The translations under genes were made by a program, and so were the position numbers. A stretch of 64,000 nucleotides of DNA, taken from assembly GCA_900169235.1 (NCBI GenBank), contig FWCC01000232.1:122092-186091 (forward strand). Reading direction: 5' to 3'. The notes beneath the pieces are model-generated. The model had not been told where the DNA came from. It ran no database searches and worked only from the letters and a program-made list of their open reading frames with translations. Below, in pieces: positions 33,401-42,624 of this stretch (the stretch's first letter is position 1; each line of letters begins with the position of its first letter). The DNA comes from Zarea fungicola. Its lineage: Eukaryota > Ascomycota > Sordariomycetes > Hypocreales > Cordycipitaceae.

Positions 33401-33722
33401 ACACAAAAGCCCCTCCAGCTTTCAGGACAGCCAGCATAGACACAATTATCCACTTTGATTTCTCAAAACACAGAGGAACAAGAATTTCAGGACCTACACC
33501 CCGGGCGGCGAGACCGCATGCCAGGCGTGATGCGAGCGCGTCAAGCTCTCGATAGCTCAAATCGCCGTCCCACGCACAAACTGCTGGCTGATTTGGCTGC
33601 TCCAGGACGCGACTTTGAATCAAGTCATGCGCGAGGGCGCTGACCGCCTTTGGAACATTGCTGTTCCAGCGCAGTATTTGCTGCAAATCAGCTGAACTGG
33701 TGAGTGACTGCTTTTCCGCCAT
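30402..33722 (-). CDS. Single-module NRPS, A-T-C (terminal condensation-like domain)
   Basis: Single exon, 1106 residues from ATG at 33722. Adenylation domain about 35-540: AYVIFTSGSTGQPKGCVIEH (A3), FDACIIEI with the amino-acid-binding Asp near residue 224, SLYSMYGPTECAVA (A5), YRTGDLVKYNEDG (A7), KIRGHRLEMGEVE (A8) and SGKLDRKKL with the A10 Lys near 535. Carrier domain about 565-635 with FYHHGGDSIAAMKL (phosphopantetheine Ser near 598). Condensation-like domain about 665-1080 with WSGSHACYDGTAVPMLYAD. The SHxxxD form resembles the fungal terminal CT domains that release or cyclise products; the Tyr expected 15 residues after the Asp is Phe. There is no N-terminal condensation domain, so the enzyme loads one amino acid. 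The Asp in A4 argues for an alpha-amino acid rather than salicylate as substrate. Neighbouring genes suggest pairing with salicylate or an opine step; this is inference. Confidence 0.9.
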   Translation of the reverse strand: MAEKQSLTSSADLQQILRWNSNVPKAVSALAHDLIQSRVLEQPNQPAVCAWDGDLSYRELDALASRLACGLAARGVGPEILVPLCFEKSKWIIVSMLAVLKAGGAFVSLDPSQPQSRLCDIVKQTRAGLILASPKYAQLCEDMIPAVLVIDDSTTSHVPETATITKATPSNAAYVIFTSGSTGQPKGCVIEHEQLCTSAILGGRAIGFEQRRPRMLQFISYAFDACIIEIMYTLFFGGCVCIPSDWDRMNNLAGSIAAMQVTSAFFTPSLFRNIELQDVEGLERVILGGESVSADLINKWKIKLSLYSMYGPTECAVAITSLDYSSSKHGPGDLGKPFVGAWIADQDDPGQLMPIGAVGELLIEGPTVGRGYLNDAAKTQQAFIPPPLWMESTGRQGRLYRTGDLVKYNEDGTMSFEGRKDNQVKIRGHRLEMGEVEHQLQKAFSAATEVIVEVVAPVANSGSPTLMAFLRMVEESGYLNWEQDGPRVMTSSSEQRVLRSHATQATATLSLVLPSYAIPTFFIPVQSFPFAVSGKLDRKKLRNIAAELSVAELESFTGEKVQRQLTALELQLSVLWQAVLGGSHFEAQDNFYHHGGDSIAAMKLVSTARAKGLSLTVATISQHPVLAEMALFTSAAEILPLTEPYSLVSEDALLKVFEETQFSKAQIEDVYPASTHQDYFAAPENRYFLQCVFRLPRRIDLVRFKAAWDTVALQHAVLRTRIVRTSDGRNFQVVMKGKLEWYSATSLESFLKKNEGDHIGYGDLLTRFAIIDDGNSGKRLFVWSGSHACYDGTAVPMLYADVEHAFRDEASPNQGLKFNQFIKHTVLADQAPAESFWRAYLAGSKSSMPTQPFCVVPASHNVVANVNLARSFSIQKAQTSEITISTMAEVAMAIVFSRHLQSEDVVFSQYRTGRNLPLPGIEEMVAPAMTKIPHRFHVTTGRKIRELLYSSQRDLNVMANFEHLGWDNIKNLTEDTRAACDAAIYVTVSAGSSFITNSWGDGIGMELLWTGITMHSPFRFSVKSSQDVIIVNTTFDGSLLAVETMDAILRQFEQVMVQIVASDDEQTLEDVHADADWGAPSALIPDVRADSNGKLRLAVHGLGAMG

Positions 33723-34386
33723 CGTGTGCGTTGAGGACGCTTAGTTGGTAGAGACATCTGCTTTAGCATTGGAATTTGTCGCGAAGCACACTTCAGCTGT
33801 TAAGTGCCGTGATTCACTGAAAATGAAAATAGCTCTTGCATTGAACTATGCAGCGCAGTGGAGGCTGGTGGATAGGTGTAAGCAAGGCTGCGTTGCACGT
33901 TGACCCGACAGGGGTGGGGGGTGAGGCTATGACAACCACACCCAACAACGGCAAGTAATCATGCCTTACGAAATAACTCAATTTAACGACGAAAATTTCC
34001 ACCAGTGGGCTCTATGTCAGTTTAGGAAAGTCTCACTGGTAGCGTCATCGGTGTTCGGAGCCTTGCTTGAACGGTATGCGTTGATGCAAAGCAGGCTGCA
34101 TGGTGTGCGCGGTCTCGACCATTTTGCATGCATATTGTTTCCCAAATTTGCCGCCAAAAATGCCGAACAAGGGCTGGCGAGTGATCCAGGTGGAACGATT
34201 GATAATACGATGTACATTGACTCCGGGAAGTGGATATCATTTGGTTCATAAACCATCTCTGTGAAGCCTCTCCCTACCAAGGTCAACCGATCTCCCACTT
34301 CCTTCGAGGCTATTCTGCTCCTGTCTTTTCTTCCATCTATTCGTTTTTTACTTACTCCATCTCATAAACCTCTTGCGGCAAGTAAT
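33723..34386. promoter_or_regulatory. Divergent promoter, NRPS / TauD-type dioxygenase
   Basis: A 664-bp interval between divergent starts (33722 minus, 34387 plus). A plus-strand frame at 33961-34251 and antisense partners overlap here but lack any domain; I treat them as chance. A pyrimidine-rich run (34290-34370) precedes the dioxygenase ATG, as is common in fungal 5' leaders. Confidence 0.4.
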
Positions 34387-35644
34387 ATGTCTCCCTCTAT
34401 GGTAGAGACACCTTCTGCTACAGAGCTCCCAGTAGCCAAGCAGGCGCCGGAACAGGGAGCAATAGGAAACTACAAGGAGCACCTACCCATCACGTATGAC
34501 AAAGATGCTGAGGAGGGTAGAAAGGGCTACGCTGCAGCAAAGGTATGTGTTTAGTTGAGTTTCAAATCTGCGGAATACCCTCAAAAGAAATTTTAAGCTG
34601 ACGTGCAAAGTATCCAAACTACCTGCCAACCTGGGACCATTCTCAGAAATTCCCACCGCTACAGCCCTTTCCACACCTTGAGCGTGGAAAGGATGCCGAT
34701 ACTTTGTATCCAGATTTACTTGCCAATGGTGCACAGGTGACACACCTCACTCCCACCATCGGCACGGAAGTCGAGGGCATTCAGATCAGCAGGCTCTCTC
34801 CTGCCGGTAAGGACCAACTCGCTCGATATGTGGCAGAGCGAAAGGTGGTGGCTTTTCGCAAGCAAGACTTTGCGTCACTTGCTATCCCTGAGGCACTCGA
34901 TTTTGTTCGCTACTTTGGCCCCCTTCACATCCATCCCACTTCCGGGTCCCCAGCTGGCCATCCCGAAATCCACCTGGTGCATCGGGCCGCAGGCGACACA
35001 AGTGCCAGCAAGTTCCTGGAGACGCGTACCAGTTCCGTTGCGTGGCATTCCGACGTTACGTACGAAAGACAGCCACCTGGCATAGCCTTTTTGTACATTC
35101 TCGAGAAGCCGGAGACGGGAGGTGACACGCTCTTTGCCAACACGGTTGAGGCGTATAAGCGTCTGAGTCCGCTACTCCAGGAGCGCCTGCACGGGCTAGA
35201 AGCTGTGCATTCAGGCCTTGAGCAAGCCAATGCCAGCCTTTCGAGGGGAGGAGTACTGCGTCGTGAGCCGGTTCAGTCCGTGCACCCGATAGTTCGAACC
35301 CATCCAGCGACAGGCGAAAAGGCTCTATTTATTAACCCACAATGTTCGTCTCCGTTGAAACCCCGAAAGCTGCAAACGATGCTAACAAGTCTCAAGCCAC
35401 ACGAGAAATTGTAGGTATGAAGAAGGAGGAAAGTGACATGCTCCTGTCCTTTCTTTTCAATCACATTGCTCTTGGTGCGGATTTTCACTCTCGAGTTAAA
35501 TGGGAGGAGGACACAGTCGTCGTCTGGGATAACCGTGTAACGCAGCACACCGCGCTGATTGACTGGACAGATGGACAGAGGCGACACATTGCTCGTATTA
35601 TGCCCTTGGCAGAAAAGCCGTACGAGACACCATTTAGCATTTAA
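34387..35644 (+). CDS. TauD/TfdA-type Fe(II)/2-oxoglutarate-dependent dioxygenase
   Basis: Three exons: 34387-34542, 34611-35343, 35397-35644, coding 378 residues. Motifs: YPDLLANGAQVTHLTPTIGT, VAERKVVAFRKQDF, VAWHSDVTYERQPPGIAFLY (iron ligands H and D), TGGDTLFANTVEAYKRLSP, VRTHPATGEKALFINPQSTR, GMKKEESDMLLSFLFNHIAL and VVWDNRVTQHTALIDW (distal His ligand), then RRHIARI (2-oxoglutarate-binding Arg). This is a full fungal TauD-family protein of normal length. The second intron has a weaker GTTCGT donor but a perfect GCTAAC branch site, and removing it restores the family reading frame. In clusters such enzymes hydroxylate amino acids or taurine-like acids; here it may hydroxylate the amino-acid part of the product. 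Confidence 0.88.
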
Positions 35645-35895
35645 AAGCCTAGAAATAGTAAATGAAGCTCTTTAGAAAAATCAATTTATGTTTTACAAGC
35701 GCAAGTACTGCTAATTCTGCTTGGAAATGCAACTTTTCCCATCTTCGCCGCTGAAATTTAACAAGCACTGCCAGAATGTCTTTTTTCTTTTCGCAAAATT
35801 GATGCTCCAGTCGCCAATGTTGCTTTGCTTTCATTGTTTGAAGTGTGCAAGATGTTGAACCATAATTAAATTGGTGCCAGTTCATTTTCTATATG

Positions 35896-37788
35896 TCAGC
35901 TGCCTTGCTTCAAAGCCCGCCATTTTCTACCATATTTTAAGATTGCCACGGGACCAAGCAAACTAAGCCCAAATATCAATGCCAAAGTAGTATAAGCCCA
36001 GCTTGTTCCCATAGCATGAGACATTGGTTCTATCGTGGCGCTTACAACTGCAGCTAACAGGCATTGACCAATATTTCTTGCCGCTGCTGCAACAGCGAAC
36101 TGGCCGGGGCTGCATGTCTAGTTAGCAAAGCACAGTGTACGTCCCTGACGGCGTAGTTACTCACTGAATATCAGCCATCAGCACAATGGAAACCTGTGAG
36201 GTCGCGCTAACACCATATCCGACAATAAATAGGAACACAAGCGGACCTGCGATTGACATGCCTCGTTGGAGCGTCCAGGAATAACCGACAACACCAACAA
36301 CGACGAGAAACATGAGAGGAAGCCCAACTTGGAGTCGGGCTAACTCGAGAGGGAGTTTGGAATTATCAATTTGAACCTGCTTTTCAAGCTTAATTCCAAG
36401 GTTTCTCGCATGGCGACGGTAATTCCAATCCAGAAGTGCCCCAGTGGCAAAGCTAGACACGATGGTTCCAGCACCTACAGGTAGGGCCACGAGCGAAATC
36501 TGAGTGTTGGAGAAGCCGTAGAGATCGTAAAGAATCTTGGACATGTCGGTGAATATTGCATAGTAGCATAAATTCGCTGTAGTTTGTCAGCTCGGCGCCT
36601 TCGTGACAAAATTTCCAACATGGGGGCTTACCAAGACTCAGTGTTAGCACTAAAAGTGCAGAGGCAGGGTTGGCGAGTATGCGAAGTGTCCAAAGAGGAT
36701 TGGGGACAGTAAGACGGAATCTTTTGTGTAGATCTGATTTCTTTTCATGATCAATAGCGATGCCGTTCAAACGCCTGTTTCTGAATCGGATCGAATCAGT
36801 CACATTACTGCAGAGCAGCGGCGGCGGAATCGATCCGTCGTCGACAATCTGACGGCACGTCTCTGGAAGGAAGAGCACAAGCGGGACAAGGGTAACGACA
36901 GATATAATCACGAGAAACCAGAATATCCTACAAGAGATTAGCTGCTTGATACTTGTATGCAGGAGTAGCTTTGGTATGTTACCAGTGCCAACTGCATGTT
37001 GGCTGATTACGCCACCAAGGACAGGACTGAGCGAGGGACCAAGGGTCGCAGCCACAGAGGAATATGCAAGATATTCACCTCGCTCCGCGGAAACGATGCA
37101 GTCACCAACCAGACTTTTCTCGGTTAGTGTGACAAATGGGACAAAGGGGCAAATGAAATGACCTACGCTTGGCTCATAATGCCACAGCTGCCTGCCGATT
37201 GCAGCATTCGCAAGAAGAGCAAGGCATAGTAGTTGTTCTGCAAGGCAAGCCCAACATTTGCAATGATTGAGATGATGAAGCAGACAATATAAGCCAGTCT
37301 TCTTCCAGCAGTTTCAGAGAAACCCGCGATGATTGTCGGCGCGATACCTTGGACGATCTGTCCTACAGTCAGTAACAGAAAGGAAAGCAAAATCCGCCAG
37401 TTCCAACGCACCAAAAATGTCGTCACCGAAAGATTAACCTGTGCGTTAGAGATACCAATATCATGAGCAATCTATCACCGAGTTAGAGGCGCACGGAGAC
37501 AGAACGCGCTATGCATACCTGATTTACGGCTGGGAAGTAAATGCTGCTTCCCATGAAGGACAGCAAGCCCATGAAGGAAGCAGACAGGATGATTGCGCGC
37601 TTCTGCAGCCCAGTGAAAACTGAGTACGGCCGAGCTTGCTCAGCATCTGCCTGCATGACCGGCGTTGTAGGCGTGGACAGCGCCATAGCGTCTTGGACAC
37701 CCTGGTCAGGTTTACTGCCGGTTACCTCTGCGCACTCGCCGGAGGTCCCAGTCTTTGCAGGGCTAACGCCATCCTTCTCTGGCAGCAT
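35896..37788 (-). CDS. DHA1-type MFS transporter with apparent 1-nt frameshift
   Basis: Seven exons on the minus strand: 37788-37519, 37471-37412, 37357-37167, 37113-36983, 36927-36632, 36576-36165, 36109-35896. The sequence follows the fungal DHA1 plan: LLSFMGSSIYFPAVNQIAHD, VTTFLIVQGIAPTIIAGFSE with TAGRRLAYIV (motif A), FLRMLQSAGSCGIMSQALVG, GPSLSPVLGGVISQHA, IFWFLVIISVVTLVPLVLFL with PETCRQIV, and IHPGQFAVAAAARNIGQCLL. Exon lengths total 1574, one short of a multiple of three. The family motif expected before IFWFL is GWxxIFWFL, and near 36991 the DNA reads GCAGTTGGCAC where an extra G would give it. Retaining the 55-bp intron 36928-36982 instead keeps the frame open. The protein is related to the MFS at 47560. 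It is likely the cluster's exporter, if functional. Confidence 0.78.
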
Positions 37789-38997
37789 GGTAGAGCCGGT
37801 AGTGCTCGTGGTGTTGTAGTCCTAAATTGGTAGCATTCCGGGGCTGAAAATTGCACTTGGTGCGAAAAAAGGCTGTCTTGTATGCTATCGCGTATTCATA
37901 ATGATGCCCGAGGGTAAGGAAAGTCGCAAATGTAGGGGTGAGACCGCCTCGGAGACTGAGGCACGCGGAAAGCAGGCGGAAAACGGTCCGTCCCGTTATC
38001 GTATTGCGCGAACGTGTGTGGCCTTGCTGATCTCTTCTACCATATCCCTGCACAGACCCTACCACAAGGCTCCGCTATGCTAGATAACTGGTTGACTACA
38101 GCCAAGAAACGGATCGCAGATGCCGTATAGCCGGCGCGAGCATCTATATCTGAGTCACTTCATTTTAATCAGCGCTATCACGTAACCGAAGATTTGTCCG
38201 GCGCCGAGCCTGATTGGTACCTACCCAATCGACTTTCAACTTCTGCAGCCTTGTATCGTATATAGACAAATCGTTGGTGTCCATTCTTTGTTTTGTCTTT
38301 ATCCACAATTAAGAGGGCCAGGGTCTAATATATTAATTTCTGTACCTGGGAACAAAATTCCAGAAAAAATCACAACTTCGGCGCGGCTTGACGCCATTTC
38401 TCTTTTGTACAATCTTGCGCCATGGATGTTCAGCCCCCAACTATCAACGACCCACCGTCGCGCGTTCTACCACTTGCCTGAAAAGGATAGTTTCTTGAAA
38501 ACTCTATCCAGTGAAACGTGCATAATCATGGTAAAACCCTTTATAGATTTCAAATAATCGAGGGGGGTGGTTATTGGGCTTACGGTGTAGAGATTGGCGA
38601 CGGAATCGGAGGAGGCCTTTTCCAGGCATGAAATGAGTCCCCATTTACGTGCAGAACATGGGCAAGAGCCTCGTTCCTAGATGAATGGCAATGAATAGGC
38701 AAAAGCCTGATCGTTCAGACAGAAGGTCAGCATCATTGGACGGGACTTTTGTGCAATGTCTGAATATCTGGTTCATTCTACGCTGGGCCGCGTCGACAGT
38801 CTAGAAGCGAGCCGTCACTTTGAAGCGAGCCGTCACTTTGAAGCGAGCCTGGCCGGGTGAATAATTGTTTTTTTAACATGTCTGTTCTTTCCATACCTCA
38901 CCCAGTAATAGATCCCTTTTTGATACATCTATTGATCTATTTCTAGCAAAGGGCTGGTTTAAACACTGTACTCAATTGGTCAGTTTTATCAACGCAT
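37789..38997. promoter_or_regulatory. Divergent promoter region, MFS / opine dehydrogenase
   Basis: About 1.2 kb between divergent starts (37788 minus, 38998 plus). It contains the 18-bp tandem repeat at 38804-38849. Around 38290-38560 the plus strand has an open frame without a domain, which I do not accept. No RNA gene seen. Confidence 0.4.
38804..38849. repeat. 18-bp tandem repeat, 2.5 copies
   Basis: Two exact 18-bp units (GAAGCGAGCCGTCACTTT) followed by the first 10 bases of a third. It lies about 150-195 bp upstream of the opine dehydrogenase ATG, a position where repeated binding sites for a regulator would be plausible. Whether it binds anything is unknown. Confidence 0.8.
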
Positions 38998-40200
38998 ATG
39001 GTGCATGCCAGTACTCCAGAAATTAACAACAGACTACAGATTTTGGACGGAATGAAAGTCGGAATAGTTGGTGTTGGCCATGTTGGATGTGCCCTTGCGG
39101 TAGATTTGGAGAGTCGCGATGTGCAGACAATCCTTTGGGCAGCTTCTGCCCATCGCAGCATCTTCAATCGACTATCCAATCAAGGCTACCTGGAAGCTTC
39201 CGAAGCAATGAGTGGTCGATTCTACCCAGCCTTGACAACCAACTTCGATGAGCTCGTGCAATCAACAGAGGTCATCATTGTGGCCGTCCCGACGACTGGA
39301 CACCAGGCCATCTTGACAGAGCTTGCGAAACACGATTTGAGTCGTCACATCGTCGTCTTTATCACTGGAAACTTTGTCGGGCCCGTCGCTGCCACTTCGA
39401 TCAATGCTCAAGCAATCATCTGCACTTCCAGATCTCCCTATACGTCGAGAACAGAAGAGACTGTAACAGGAGAGATTCGAATACGGTTCAATGGCATCAA
39501 GAGGCGCCTCGAGATTGCAGGTTTCGGCAACATTGACTGGTCTGTCCGTGATACGCTGAATCGAATCTTTTCCATCCCACTAGTATGGTACTCCAACACA
39601 CTGAAACTTGACTTGGCCACCAACCACGGCGTTGTCCATCCGCCGACTATGCTTTGCAACATTGGTGCAATAAATACCAAGGCCAATCTGTTCTTTTATC
39701 GCGATTGTATGACTGCCGAAGTTTGCAGTCTCATGCTAGCTGCAGACAAAGAACGCTTGGCGGTCGCTGCAGCTCTCGGGTTTACAGACCTGGAAGATAT
39801 CCTCACAATGTTCAACACCGATTATGGCACTGAATTCACAGATCTAGCCGCATTCATGCAGCAGGTAGATTCTCTCAACAAACGGCCGGGCCTTCCAACT
39901 AGCCTCATGGCTCGGCAGATTTCTCAAGACATTCCTTTCTGGTGCGTGCCTGTAGCCAGTTTAGGAAAGGCGCTGAGCGTGCCAACGCCAGTCATTGATG
40001 GGTGGATTCTTTCAAGCATATGTATCAACCAGGTCGACTATCGAGGAGTTGGAAGGACGCTGAAAACATTTGGAATCAGAAGTGATGCCTCTGTCGAGGA
40101 AATTCTTCGAGCTTTCAGGGCAACAGATGACTTGAATCAAGATTCCTCGCACACAGACCTCGATTATTTGGCATCACTAGACATCAAGTTGCGACTATAA
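38998..40200 (+). CDS. Octopine/nopaline (opine) dehydrogenase family protein
   Basis: Single exon, 400 residues from ATG at 38998. N-terminal Rossmann domain: MKVGIVGVGHVGCALAVDLE (GxGxxG) and EVIIVAVPTTGHQAILTELA, then FITGNFVGPVAATSI. The C-terminal all-alpha opine dehydrogenase domain has SRSPYTSRTE and RFNGIKRRLEIAG, LKLDLATNHGVVHPPTMLCN (the His of the HPP motif near residue 214 is the expected catalytic base), FFYRDCMTAEVC, AADKERLAVAAALGF and DIPFWCVPVASLGKALSVPT. Family members reductively join the amino group of an amino acid or polyamine-like intermediate to a 2-oxo acid using NAD(P)H, as in octopine and the bacterial opine metallophores staphylopine and pseudopaline. It is intact and within the biosynthetic cluster. 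The substrate pair here is not known. Confidence 0.85.
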   Translation: MVHASTPEINNRLQILDGMKVGIVGVGHVGCALAVDLESRDVQTILWAASAHRSIFNRLSNQGYLEASEAMSGRFYPALTTNFDELVQSTEVIIVAVPTTGHQAILTELAKHDLSRHIVVFITGNFVGPVAATSINAQAIICTSRSPYTSRTEETVTGEIRIRFNGIKRRLEIAGFGNIDWSVRDTLNRIFSIPLVWYSNTLKLDLATNHGVVHPPTMLCNIGAINTKANLFFYRDCMTAEVCSLMLAADKERLAVAAALGFTDLEDILTMFNTDYGTEFTDLAAFMQQVDSLNKRPGLPTSLMARQISQDIPFWCVPVASLGKALSVPTPVIDGWILSSICINQVDYRGVGRTLKTFGIRSDASVEEILRAFRATDDLNQDSSHTDLDYLASLDIKLRL

Positions 40201-40875
40201 ACGGGGCCTGATAACAAATAGAAATAGAGACCCCTCACAGGTATTTCATCCATTAGCCTTGACTAGACTTCTCCTTTTGACTCAAGTTATCCGCCCTGCA
40301 CCGTATTCTGTTTGTTTCCTTTAACTTAAAAAAATGGATTGCGCATCCATCGCTACCATGGCCTAGCCGACATATAGCCGCTATGATTCTGCCGCAAGGA
40401 GCATTTGGTTGCCATGACTGCAGTCGAGAAATGAGTCCACGGTAAAAGATCTTTTGCGTCGATTGACCCTGTCGTAACTGCGCTGGATTATTCGTACAAA
40501 TACACATGTCATTGAACATTCCGCGTCGATCAATGTCGAATGGGAAATCCTGAAACAGACAGTCAACTGGATACTCCATGTCCACGACTTACCTTCGCGG
40601 CTCACGCACTTCACGGTGGTGTCATTTGTTGATGGGGATCTTCATAAATGAGCTCAGTTGGACTGCGCCCCTTCTGTCGAATCTTTGAAGAGATGAATCA
40701 TTTGAGCGGGCATGCTGCGGCTTTGTCCCTTTATTCCCCTGATATTGTTCCCTAAAACAAAACCATAAGAGCACAAAGCTTGATGTAATTAATCCAGATT
40801 CATCCTCTAGCAAATTTATCACATTTCAATCTATCGTTAGTAGTAAAAATACCCCGATCATCATCATGGCTCCCC
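40201..40875. other. Convergent 3' interval
   Basis: About 675 bp between the 3' ends of the opine dehydrogenase (plus) and GMC oxidoreductase (minus) genes. Minus-strand frames of 66-110 codons are present at 40253-40822 but overlap each other and carry no recognisable motif. Nothing else supported. Confidence 0.4.
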
Positions 40876-42624
40876 TCAAAGTTGCAGCTCTGAGATCATA
40901 CGCTCCGCTGCCCAAGCGCCAACCAGCAACGCCGTCGACACGGGATGAGAATTCGGGAGCACAGGAGCCACACTCAAATCAGCAATGCGGAGATTCTCCA
41001 GTCCGTGAACCCGAAAGGACGGATCGACTACGCTATTACCACCTTCATCCTGCAAAGATCCCATGCGAGCGGTACAACAGGGATGCCAGAGGGTGCCGAT
41101 GGTGTCGCGCACATATGCAATAATGTCTTCATCGCTGTCCGACTTTGGACGCACAATTGGCGCTACGATGTGCTCTGAGAGCGATTTGGTGTTTTCCACA
41201 AAGGCGCGCATTCTTCGCACGTAGGAAACGGCGCTGGCCAGGTCGAGGCCGGCGTCGTCGTTGAGAAGTTGATAATCGATGGCGGGTGCGTCTTGCCATT
41301 TTGACGATGCGAGCTCTATGCTGCCGGTGGACTGGGTTGCAAGGTGGACCGCTCCAATCGTGAGGTTGGGGCTCGTTGTCGGTGCACCGGGCGTCCAGTT
41401 GGTCACGCCGAAGAGTTCCAGCGTTGGCGTCTCTTTTCGCTGGAGGAAACGCTGTTCCTCATACGGAATTCCAGAAAATCCCACGTGTTTCATCATGGTT
41501 TCGTCGCGGTCAAAGCCAACGACAAAGTTCATAAAGTCTTGGTTCGGATGAGGTACTACCGAGCCCGGGATAGGCTGCCCAGCAAGCTCTTCGTCGACTT
41601 GCCAGGAGAGAAACACGACCAAGTGGTCTTTTAGATATTGTCCAACGCCAGGCATCTCGGCTGTCAAGGAGATGCCCCTATCGGCAAGATGCTGCACCGG
41701 GCCAACGCCGGATAGCAGGAGCAGTTTCGGGGTATTGATAGCACCAGCAGACAGGACAACACAGCGGTTGGCGACAAATATCTGCTCGCCACCATTGACC
41801 TCTGCTGCCTTGGCTGTGTTTCCTTCAAATATGACCCTAGTAGCTTCGAGGCCAGTCTTGATTGTCAAATTGGATGGCGGGTCGGACAAAAATGCGTGAG
41901 TCGGGGTAGTTCGTAGAGCACCACCAGTGGACATGGATGGCAGTATACCAAATCCAAGTGGATTTCCTGAAGTCATATCTGCATTCATCAGGAACCCGTG
42001 CTCCACTGCACCATCTAGGATGGCTGCGTCTCCCTTTTTCAAGTATGCGCTGAATTCAACATTGAATGGACCGCCAGTTCTGTCGCTGACGTCGTTGGCG
42101 AATTCACTCGCTCGGCGATCCGTCATACCCTTAACAGGGTGTGAAGGGGTTCCATTGAGGCTAGTCATATTGTATTTGACGAAGCCGTCAATTAGTGGTT
42201 TTGAATTTTCCCAGTTAAAGAAGGGATCTCCGACACGAGCTGCCCATTCGTTGAGGCCATCTCTGTTTGGGTGTGTCCAGCAGCAAAAATTGATGTTTGA
42301 CGTTCCTCCAAGTGCTTTGCCTCGGCTGGCATCGACGGAGCGGCCGCCGACATTGGGCTGAGGTGTCGATTTGTAGCTCCAGTTGAACTCGGGCTGGGTT
42401 ATGAATGCATTCCATCGATTTGACATGACCAAATCATCTTGAGTTGGCTGCTGATCACCGGCCTCGAGAAGGAGGATGGAGGGCTTGGATGAGGCATTCG
42501 CGAGTCGAGATGCCAGTAAGGCTCCGGCTGGACCACCTGCGTAGTGTCAGTAAGCACAATGGGCCTTGGGAACCTGGCCGCACATACTGCCAACAACGAT
42601 AATGTCATATGGATCCATTTCCAT
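40876..42624 (-). CDS. GMC-family FAD oxidoreductase
   Basis: Two exons on the minus strand, 42624-42588 and 42536-40876, coding 565 residues. The 51-bp intron splits the FAD-binding motif; splicing gives MEMDPYDIIVVGSGPAGALL followed by ASRL, then ILLLEAG. Further hallmarks: GKALGGTSNINFCCWTHPN, VVLSAGAINTPKLLLLSGVG, EMPGVGQYLKDHL, GTLWHPCCTARMG (catalytic His region) and HPVSTALLVGAWAAERMI. This is a complete glucose-methanol-choline oxidoreductase similar to fungal aryl-alcohol oxidases and choline-type dehydrogenases. There is no signal peptide, so it is probably intracellular. In this setting it may oxidise an alcohol or carbon-nitrogen bond of the cluster product; the substrate cannot be read from sequence. 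Confidence 0.9.

Noticed and set aside
33961..34251. 96-codon plus-strand frame in the NRPS/dioxygenase promoter
   Set aside because: It has no domain and antisense frames overlap it; it also lies in a short divergent promoter interval.
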